From Planctomycetota bacterium (GTDB lineage: Bacteria > Planctomycetota > Phycisphaerae > UBA1845): 64,000 nt of DNA. Positions 57,057-64,000 of the stretch are shown one piece after another. The notes under the pieces are model-generated. The model ran no database searches. It was given only the letters and a program-made list of their open reading frames with translations, and had not been told where the DNA came from. The stretch covers positions 1 through 64,000 of the forward strand of contig JACQFE010000008.1 of the NCBI GenBank assembly GCA_016200265.1. The letters run 5' to 3'. Made by a program: the position numbers and the translations under genes. Position 1 is the first letter of the stretch. Each line of letters opens with the position of its first letter.

Positions 57057-58235
57057 ATGGCATTGGTCAGCATCCTATTGGCTATCGCCGCATTGGGTTC
57101 GTCCGGTGTCACCTGCGACCTCACCCCGCGTGATCCCAACGCAACCGCGCCGCTGGATCCGGATGGTCTGGCGGCCTCGGTCGTTTCACCGCCCGACGTA
57201 TTCGAAGCGACGCCGGTGACTCTAAGCGTTGAAGCATTCGGCGCCACGCCGCCATACACCTATCGCTGGACGCAAAACGATGGCCCGGCCGACGTGACGC
57301 TCCAAAATGATCAGACCGACACGGTTACGACGGACCCCATCACCACGACGGGCCGTTACGTCTTCAAAGTCGTCGTCACGGACTCCTCGGGCATCTATGT
57401 GAACGGCTTCGGATTCGTCAACGTCCAACCGTTGGCGGATTTGACGACGCCCGATTTCGTCATCGTCGGTCAGTCCGCGACGCTCATCGCGGATCTAAGC
57501 ACCGCACCTGCAGGCACGACGGTCCTATGGACCGTCAGCAAAGGTTCTCCGTCGCTTGTGAATCCGAATTCGGCCACCGCCACCCTGACTTCGTTCAAGG
57601 GCGAGACCATCGAACTTCGCGTCGATATCACCCCGCCGTCAGATGCAGGCCAAGCCAATCCCTCGACAAAAAATGTCACCATTGTGTCCGTCCCGAGCAC
57701 CAAGCCCGACGTCTTCATCTCCACTACCATGGGCGATTTCACGATCGAATTGAATGGCGACGCCGCGCCGCTCCACATGGTCAACTTTCTGAAATACGTC
57801 GACGCGGGATTTTACAACGGCCTTCTTATCCATCGCGTGGCCTGCGTGCAGAACTTCAACACCCAGACCTGCAATCCGTTCGTGATTCAAACCGGCGGCG
57901 TCAAGCGAGTCGATGGCGAGCTGACCGAACTCGACCCCCTCTTCGACCCGGTGAAATCTGAGGCGAATAACGGTCTCACCAATGGCACGCTGTATTCAGT
58001 GACGACCGCCCTCTCGAACGGCCCGAATACCGGCCAGAATCAGTTTTTCATTAACATGGACGATAATCATTTCCTCGATGCGCAAGGTTTTACGGTGTTT
58101 GGCCTGGTGATCGACGGAACCAGCGTGGTTGACGCCATCAGCAAAGTGCCGGTACAAGAGAACCCGCTGCTCAACAACGAAAAGTCGCTCCCCGTGGACG
58201 ACATCGTCGTGAACAGCATGACTCGCGTGAAATAA
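57057..58235 (+). CDS. Cyclophilin-type peptidyl-prolyl isomerase lipoprotein
   Basis: 392 residues from ATG 57057, chosen because earlier in-frame starts lie in an inverted repeat. A lipoprotein-like start (LLAIAALGSSGVTC) is followed by two Ig-like units (PYTYRWTQNDGP; TVLWTVSKGSPSL) and a cyclophilin domain (FTIELNGDAAPLHMVNFLKYVDAGFYN, shortened: VNFLKYVDAGFYNGLLIHRV; GQNQFFINMDDNHFLD). The family isomerises Xaa-Pro bonds and helps folding of exported proteins. It is 16 nt before the prfB start. Confidence 0.85.
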   Translation: MALVSILLAIAALGSSGVTCDLTPRDPNATAPLDPDGLAASVVSPPDVFEATPVTLSVEAFGATPPYTYRWTQNDGPADVTLQNDQTDTVTTDPITTTGRYVFKVVVTDSSGIYVNGFGFVNVQPLADLTTPDFVIVGQSATLIADLSTAPAGTTVLWTVSKGSPSLVNPNSATATLTSFKGETIELRVDITPPSDAGQANPSTKNVTIVSVPSTKPDVFISTTMGDFTIELNGDAAPLHMVNFLKYVDAGFYNGLLIHRVACVQNFNTQTCNPFVIQTGGVKRVDGELTELDPLFDPVKSEANNGLTNGTLYSVTTALSNGPNTGQNQFFINMDDNHFLDAQGFTVFGLVIDGTSVVDAISKVPVQENPLLNNEKSLPVDDIVVNSMTRVK

Positions 58236-58251
58236 GGAGTTTTTCGCTCGA

Positions 58252-59368
58252 ATGGAAACAACCACTCTATCCCTTCCCGATCTTTCGGCCCGGATTGTCG
58301 CCATCCGGGACTCTCTTTGACTTCCCCAAAAAGCTCGAATCCCTTGCTGCCACGGAGCAGGAAATGTCCGCTCCGAATTTCTGGGACAACCAGGAAAACG
58401 CCCGTCAAACCGTTCAGCGGCTCAAATCACTCCGCGCCGTCATCGACCCCCTAAAGAGGATAACCGCCGAGGCGGAGAATCTTCAGGCCATTGCCGATCT
58501 CTTGAACGAGGCCAACGATCCGCATCTCCAATCCGAACTTGAGCAAGGCCTCACAGCCCTCGATCGCGACCTGGCGAGCGTGGAGCTGCTCACTCTTCTC
58601 TCCGGCCCCAACGACCATCGCAACTGCTTTTTCAACATTCAGGCCGGCACGGGCGGTGCCGACGCCTGCGACTGGGCGATGATGATGCTTCGCATGTATC
58701 TTCGATTTTTCGAGCAGCGCGGTTTTGAAGTTGAAGAGCTCTCTATGCGCGACGGCGAAGAGGCCGGCATTCAATCGTGCAGCCTTTTGGTCAAGGGCCC
58801 ATACGTGTTCGGTTATCTTTCCTGCGAGATGGGCGTGCACCGGCTCGTGCGCATTTCACCGTTCAGCGGTCAGGGCAAGCGTGAGACGAGCTTTGCATCG
58901 ATCGACGTGCAGCCCGAAATCGACGACATCGAGATCGACATCGACTGGGACAAGGACGTTCGCGAGGACACGTATCGCGCGGGCGGCAAGGGCGGTCAGC
59001 ACGTCAACAAAACTGAGTCCGCGGTTCGCCTCACGCACCTCGCCACGAACATCGTCGCCCAATGTCAGAATGAGCGCTCACAACACAAAAATCGCGCGAC
59101 GGCCCAGCGAATGCTCGCCGCCAAGCTGTTTCAGTTGGAACAATCCAAACGCACCAGCGAATCCACCAAACAATACAGCGAAAAGGGCCAGATCGGCTGG
59201 GGCAACGCCATCCGCAGCTATTTCCTATATCCAGAGCAGCGCGTGAAGGATTCGCGAACCGGCCACACGAACTTCAACAGTCAGGCCGTCCTCGACGGCG
59301 ACATTCAGCCCTTCATCGACGACGAACTCCGCCGCCGCGCCGCCGAACGCCACAAAACCAGCGCATAG
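58252..59368 (+). CDS. prfB: Peptide chain release factor 2 with programmed frameshift
   Basis: The zero frame starts at ATG 58252 (METTTLSLPDLSAR) and reaches CTT TGA C at 58315-58321; the +1 frame continues DFPKKLESLAAT to 59368. This is the bacterial RF2 recoding site: RF2 reads UGA, so low RF2 favours the shift and full-length product (371 residues). The GGQ motif (RAGGKGGQHVNKTESAVRLTH) is complete. A CGGGA element precedes the shift, but is weaker than the classical AGGGGG. Confidence 0.93.
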
Positions 59369-59378
59369 GAATTGGGTG

Positions 59379-59407
59379 CCCCATCTTTCGCGCAGCGAAA
59401 GGTGGGG
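59379..59407. repeat. Hairpin of the CCCCATCTTTCGC type
   Basis: CCCCATCTTTCGC and GCGAAAGGTGGGG form a perfect-looking hairpin just after prfB. The same type is at 40822-40849. It may end transcription or be a repeat element. Confidence 0.45.
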
Positions 59408-59475
59408 ATGGATTGAATGTCGATCGGATTCCATTGTGACCAGAGTTGCGACCGCGGCCCGGGTTGGCCGAATGG

Positions 59476-59988
59476 TTACGGACATCCATCCACATCCGAG
59501 GCCACAACGCTCCCAACATTGAGATCGTAGTAGCCCCAAGGAACAAAGTCTTTGAGCGCCGCATCGTGGATTTCGACGCTTGCGATGTGCTGGACTCCCT
59601 GAAATGTGAAACTCAAATCGACTCTTTCCAACTTGGAAATCTGAAATTCGGGCGGCAAGTCGGCGCCGATTTCATCAATTGGCTGACAAGAAAAAGCGTG
59701 CTCCAGAATTGTCGACCAGCCGGCTGAAAATCGTCCCAATTCGTCCGTGGTCTCTGAAAATGGGCCCTCCGACTTTCCCTGCATCACCCAGGTCATTTCA
59801 ATTTCCGTGTCGCGAATTGGGCATTGATCCGATCCGATCAGCGTTCCGGATGTGCTATAGCCGGGGCGAAGGACCACTTCGCATTGAGGCAATCCTTCAG
59901 AACAACCGTCACCAAGCATCGCGCTTATCAAGAGAACGATAATTTGGAACCAGCGCCTCAAGGCTATGACACGTCCTTTTTTCATCAT
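59476..59988 (-). CDS. Lipoprotein of unknown function
   Basis: 170 residues from ATG 59988 with a signal and lipobox MLGDGC. Ig-like beta segments with GTLIGSDQCPIRDTEIEM and a TTDELGRFSAGW motif resemble a carboxypeptidase-regulatory-like fold. The longer frame to 60126 has no ribosome binding site. Role unknown. Confidence 0.55.
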   Translation of the reverse strand: MMKKGRVIALRRWFQIIVLLISAMLGDGCSEGLPQCEVVLRPGYSTSGTLIGSDQCPIRDTEIEMTWVMQGKSEGPFSETTDELGRFSAGWSTILEHAFSCQPIDEIGADLPPEFQISKLERVDLSFTFQGVQHIASVEIHDAALKDFVPWGYYDLNVGSVVASDVDGCP

Positions 59989-60213
59989 AATTGAATGGTG
60001 CATTCTACGATTTCCAGAGTGTCCAATTCGAAGCCCCATGCTAACCCCCGGATGTTTTTTGCATGAGGGCGAATTTGCCGACCTCATTGCGACCCCTGCT
60101 GACGCCCTAGTAGCCCATTTTTTCATCGTTTTTCAACGTGGAATTCGCTACAATGTAAATCGTGTGGCGGCTGCTTTCTGCTTTGAATTGGGCTTTGGAG
60201 AGGGAGATTATCC

Positions 60214-61899
60214 ATGCGTAACCGCATTCAACTGGCCGTATGTATCGGGGGATTCATCCAACTTGCTTCGGTGTTCGGGACTCCCGTGAGTTCCGAGATC
60301 ACTTACCAAGGACAGCTCAAGAACAACGGCGAGCCGCTCGAAGGAACGGTCCAACTAGCTTTCAAGTTCTTCGATGTCGAAGCCGGCGGCTCGCCCTTGG
60401 CCACCCAAACATTTCCCGGCGTACACGTCGAGCATGGCCTGTTCACGGTCATCATTAACGGCGCCGGCCAGGCGGAACTTGTGGACTTCAACGGTGATCA
60501 ACGCTGGTTGCAAATCTCAGTGAACGGCACGGCGTTGACCCCACGCCAGAAATTGACCGCGACGCCCTATGCCACTCTATCCAGCAAACCGTGGACGTTG
60601 GTCGGAGCCGACGCAATTATGCCGGGCGGAAACCTTGGTATTGGTACCAACGCGCCCACCGAAATGATTCATTTGCATAAGCCTTTTGCCGACACGGCGC
60701 TGCGATTTCAATCGAGCCGATTTCAGGAAGGTCCGCCGGCTCAATTGCAAAAAGCGCCCGTAAACGCAGCATCCACCGGATCGGGTGAAATCTGGGCAAG
60801 CCCATCGAGCGCGATCTTCAGCGACGACGTGTACGCCAATGCGCATTTCACGGCCGCGCCCGGAGGGCCGGATAACGCAACTTCGCAATTCCTCGATCTC
60901 ACCAATTTTGGTTTCTCGCTTCCACCAACGGCGGTAATTGTGGGAATCAGCGGCCAAGTCGAAGGCCATGACTTCTGTTCATGCTCTGATTGCGATTTGT
61001 GCCAGGTGCCGCTGACCGTTGAACTCATCGGTGGCTCAGGCCCATCGAGCCAATTCTCAAATGAGCTCACGCCATCGGACCAATCGTATCCCATCGGAAA
61101 CACGTTTGAGATGTGGGGCTTGCAATGGACGCCGGCCCAAATCAATGCTTCATCCTTTGGCGCTCGTGTATCGGCGGCACTTGATCTGTCGACAATTTTT
61201 GCTTGTTTTCCCGCTCCATTTGGCTGTGTCTATCAGGCGTGTGATTGTACGGGAAACGGGACGGCATTTGTCGATTCGTTGGTTCTCACCGTGAGCTATT
61301 ACGACGTATCGGCTACGACCACGCCATTGGACTGGACAGTCGGCCTATCGCAGGATGATTCAAATTTCCGCGTATCACCCAGCGCCGATCTCTCCAATCC
61401 CGCGATCATCGTCACCACCGCGGGCAATGTCGGCATCGGGCATGAGCCGACGGTGGAGTCTTCAGGCCCGTTCGGCACGGTCTTCTACAAATTCGACGTG
61501 AACGGCGACGCTCGAGTGAATCACCTGACACAATCGTCATCGCGGCGATTCAAAACAGACGTACACCCAGTGGAAAACGCGATGGACAAAGTGATGGGAC
61601 TCCAAGGCGTGTCGTATCAGTGGGACGCAGCGCATGGTGGTACGCCCGACGTGGGATTCATTGCAGAAGACGTGGCAAAGGTTATCCCGCAAATCGTCGA
61701 CATGGAACCGAATGGCAAAGATGCTGTGGGACTTCGCTACGATCGAATCTCGGTGTTTGCGGTCGAAGCGATCAAGCAACTCAACGCGGAATTAAAATCC
61801 CGCGACGCCGAAATCGCCGCTCTCAAGGAGCGCATCGAAAAACTCGAGCAATCGCACTCCGCGCCTCCCCCCATTGCAAGGGGGGACAAAGGGGAGTAA
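60214..61899 (+). CDS. Secreted protein with S74-type intramolecular chaperone
   Basis: 561 residues; GGAGAGGGAG lies upstream of ATG 60214. Signal peptide, a short beta domain (ITYQGQLKNNGEPLEGTVQL), a Cys-rich mid-region and a C-terminal peptidase S74-like domain (SSRRFKTDVHPVENAMDKVM, GTPDVGFIAEDVAKVIP, then the KELESRDAEIAALKERIEKLEQ-type coiled coil). S74 domains fold trimers and cut themselves off before the SSRRFK serine. The last residues (APPPIARGDKGE) are encoded by GC-rich repeat family B. Confidence 0.78.
   Translation: MRNRIQLAVCIGGFIQLASVFGTPVSSEITYQGQLKNNGEPLEGTVQLAFKFFDVEAGGSPLATQTFPGVHVEHGLFTVIINGAGQAELVDFNGDQRWLQISVNGTALTPRQKLTATPYATLSSKPWTLVGADAIMPGGNLGIGTNAPTEMIHLHKPFADTALRFQSSRFQEGPPAQLQKAPVNAASTGSGEIWASPSSAIFSDDVYANAHFTAAPGGPDNATSQFLDLTNFGFSLPPTAVIVGISGQVEGHDFCSCSDCDLCQVPLTVELIGGSGPSSQFSNELTPSDQSYPIGNTFEMWGLQWTPAQINASSFGARVSAALDLSTIFACFPAPFGCVYQACDCTGNGTAFVDSLVLTVSYYDVSATTTPLDWTVGLSQDDSNFRVSPSADLSNPAIIVTTAGNVGIGHEPTVESSGPFGTVFYKFDVNGDARVNHLTQSSSRRFKTDVHPVENAMDKVMGLQGVSYQWDAAHGGTPDVGFIAEDVAKVIPQIVDMEPNGKDAVGLRYDRISVFAVEAIKQLNAELKSRDAEIAALKERIEKLEQSHSAPPPIARGDKGE
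61863..61899. repeat. GC-rich repeat family B at the end of the S74 gene
   Basis: CCTCCCCCCATTGCAAGGGG followed by ACAAAGGGGAG. The reading frame gives PPPIARGDKGE, close to PPPLLRGDKGG in the anti-sigma protein. Confidence 0.65.
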
Positions 61900-62002
61900 C
61901 CCTCCGCGACTGATTCAGGCGCTTGAATGAAATTCCTCTCTCCATAGGGGAAACGGCAGCGTGAGGGACAAACCTTCAAAGCTCGAAGCGATCAGTATCA
62001 CT

Positions 62003-64000
62003 TCACACCAACACCGGCGCCCGTGCACCAGCGCCTCGCGACGCGCTGGACTTCTTTGTGCGACCTGACTGACGTGAACCACGCGCTTTTGATTTTGATC
62101 GCGCCGCTGACGACTTCGGCGTTCGCTTGGATCCTTTTGCGCGTGCAATCGAGCGCGACGCACCTTTCTTCTTGCGAGATGATTTCCGATTCGTAGGCTT
62201 CGTGCCCGATTCGATCGCTGCCTGCGCTGCGGCCAATCTCGCCACCGGCACGCGAAGAGGACTGCACGAAACATACGCCAGCCCGACCTTTTCAAAGAAC
62301 CGAATCGACTGCGGATCACCCCCGTGCTCGCCGCACACGCCGAGCTTGATCTTTGGACGACCCTTGCGTCCCGATTCGCACGCCTGTCGCACCAGCAATC
62401 CGACGCCTTCCGTGTCAATGGACTGGAACGGATCGGCATTGAGGATCGGACCCGCAAGCGCTGCGGCATTTTCCAATGACGCACCCTTGGCACTTTCCGA
62501 CGTCTTCCCATCCACGCGAATCATCGCATGAGTTTCAGACAGGTAATCGGGCAAAAACCGTCCGGCATCATCGCGAGAAAGCCCCATCGTTAGCTGCGTC
62601 AGGTCATTCGTTCCGAAGCTGAAGAATTCCGCCGCCGCCGCCATCGGCTCGGCCAACAGCGCCGCGCGCGGCGTCTCGATCATCGTGCCCACGAGGTATT
62701 CAAGCTGGACGCCTTGCTCTTTGAGAACAGACTTCGCGACCGCATGCGTCTGCGCGATGAGAATCGCCAGTTCCTTCGGATCGATGCTCAGCGGGATCAT
62801 AATCTCCGGATGCACTTTCACGCCGTCGCGAGCACAATGAGCGGCCGCTTCCATGATCGCGCGGACCTGCATTTCCAGAATTTCGGGGAATGTAACACAA
62901 AGCCGGCACCCGCGATGGCCCAGCATCGGATTGGCCTCATGCAGTTGTTCGACGCGCCGTGCGATTTCTTCGCGCGTGACTCGCTTGCCTTCCACGCCGC
63001 GTCGAGCGTCATTGTCCCATGGCGATACGCGGGCAAGTTCATCGCGCAACGATGCATTCAATTCATCGGCGACTTCCTGTTGACCTCGCGGGTTGTCCGC
63101 GTGCGGCAGAAATTCGTGCAGCGGCGGATCGATCAGCCGAATCGTAATGGGCTTGCCCGGCATGGCTCGGAAAATGCCCTCGAAATCGTCTCGCTGGAAT
63201 GGCAGCAACTTCGCTAGCGCCGCACGACGGCTCTCTTCCGTATCCGCCAGAATCATCTGCCGCACGACGCGAATTCGAAGCGGCTGCGAGGGATCGAAGA
63301 ACATGTGCTCGGTGCGGCACAAACCAATGCCCTCCGCCCCAAGCTCCAGCGCTTTTGCGGCATCCGCCGGCGTATCCGCATTCGCTCGGACCGCAAGCCG
63401 CCGATATTCATCGCACCAGCCCAACAAAGTCTGAAATTCGTCCGGCGCCTGCGGTTCAACCAAACGGCCTCGCCCTTCAAAGATCCGCCCTGTTCCGCCG
63501 TCGAGCGTAATCCAGTCGCCGCCGCGGAGCATGCGACCATTGAGCGACATCGTTCTCGCGTTGTAATCAATATTCAGCGCCTCGCACCCGACGATGCAGC
63601 ACTTACCCCAGCCGCGAGCTACCACTGCCGCGTGCGAAGTCTTGCCTCCGGTGGCCGTCAGGATTCCGATCGACGCGTACATTCCGCCAACGTCTTCCGG
63701 CGAAGTTTCCTTTCGAACGAGGATTACCGATGCGCCTTGCTTCGCGCGAAGTTCGGCTTCCTCCGCCGAAAATGCGATCTCGCCCGTCGCAGCGCCGGGA
63801 ACCGCACCAATTCCCTCTCCAAGTTGCTTGCGCTTCAGCTCGTCCGAAGGAATCGCCGGATCGAGAACCGGATAGAAGAGCCTTTCAACGTCTGCTCCAC
63901 TGATTCGACCAATCGCTTCTTCGCGACTGATCACCGGCTTCGACGCGATCATCGCATAGCGCGCCGGCAACAAACGCTTTCTCCGCAACTGGCTCGCCAT
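62003..64000 (-). CDS. ppdK: Pyruvate, phosphate dikinase (C-terminal part) with basic tail
   Basis: 665 residues seen; the start and the ATP-grasp domain lie beyond the window. The phosphohistidine domain (GGKTSHAAVVARGWGKCC), the TIM-barrel parts (RTEHMFF, MLGHRGCRL, MIETPRAA, FFSFGTNDLTQL) and the catalytic Cys segment (GVCGEHGGDP) are all present. The enzyme interconverts pyruvate and phosphoenolpyruvate. After the normal end (about VSCSPLRVPVARLAAAQAA) there is a Lys/Arg/Ser-rich tail of about 70 residues not usual for the family. Confidence 0.93.
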   Translation of the reverse strand: MASQLRRKRLLPARYAMIASKPVISREEAIGRISGADVERLFYPVLDPAIPSDELKRKQLGEGIGAVPGAATGEIAFSAEEAELRAKQGASVILVRKETSPEDVGGMYASIGILTATGGKTSHAAVVARGWGKCCIVGCEALNIDYNARTMSLNGRMLRGGDWITLDGGTGRIFEGRGRLVEPQAPDEFQTLLGWCDEYRRLAVRANADTPADAAKALELGAEGIGLCRTEHMFFDPSQPLRIRVVRQMILADTEESRRAALAKLLPFQRDDFEGIFRAMPGKPITIRLIDPPLHEFLPHADNPRGQQEVADELNASLRDELARVSPWDNDARRGVEGKRVTREEIARRVEQLHEANPMLGHRGCRLCVTFPEILEMQVRAIMEAAAHCARDGVKVHPEIMIPLSIDPKELAILIAQTHAVAKSVLKEQGVQLEYLVGTMIETPRAALLAEPMAAAAEFFSFGTNDLTQLTMGLSRDDAGRFLPDYLSETHAMIRVDGKTSESAKGASLENAAALAGPILNADPFQSIDTEGVGLLVRQACESGRKGRPKIKLGVCGEHGGDPQSIRFFEKVGLAYVSCSPLRVPVARLAAAQAAIESGTKPTNRKSSRKKKGASRSIARAKGSKRTPKSSAARSKSKARGSRQSGRTKKSSASRGAGARAPVLV

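Overview
The window looks like a chromosomal segment of a Planctomycetota bacterium, possibly Phycisphaerae-like; the class is a guess. Evidence: a HYExAFE-family protein, secreted proteins with dockerin-like and IPTL-CTERM-type C-termini, an ECF sigma/anti-sigma pair, many small lipoproteins, and house-keeping genes scattered between short inverted repeats. No tRNA, rRNA, CRISPR array or transposase gene was recognised.

Layout. 1-9.6 kb: an electron-transfer cluster with two NHL-repeat lipoproteins, a 4-heme and a 12-heme cytochrome (the latter frameshifted), a large predicted outer-membrane barrel, a 5-heme lipoprotein, a small lipoprotein and a decaheme OmcA/MtrC-family lipoprotein. This set resembles the porin-cytochrome conduits used for extracellular electron transfer. 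9.6-12.5 kb: a gene-poor stretch with a gmd 3'-end remnant and a secreted YWTD-like propeller protein. 12.7-19.3 kb: gmd, a glycosyltransferase, nadD, an epimerase-like protein, gpmI and trpG. 19.6-28.0 kb: a minus-strand transport region with a ribbon-helix-helix-like regulator behind tandem operators, a sulfate-type ABC importer (binding protein, CysT, CysW, CysA), two tandem alginate-export-family porins and a small lipoprotein; a Pho-box-like triplet precedes the second porin.

28.2-45.3 kb: an Lnt-like membrane protein, an IPTL-CTERM protein, proS, a CCA-transferase-family gene, rsmD, a YkgJ-like protein, a HYExAFE protein, a three-gene operon of small membrane proteins, ECF sigma factor plus a DUF4349-type membrane anti-sigma protein, several secreted proteins and asd. 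45.6-54.1 kb: a complete F-type ATP synthase operon (atpZ, atpI-like, atpB, E, F, H, A, G, D, C). AtpA has a large insertion, and a four-helix-bundle gene bounded by 31-bp perfect inverted repeats sits between atpG and atpD. 54.1-64 kb: a lipoprotein, pyrE and purB (minus), a cyclophilin lipoprotein, prfB with a recoding site, two secreted proteins and the C-terminal part of pyruvate phosphate dikinase with a basic tail.

A second theme is repeats. At least five families of short inverted repeats lie next to start codons or inside reading frames, and one GC-rich family encodes segments of the anti-sigma protein and of an S74-type protein.
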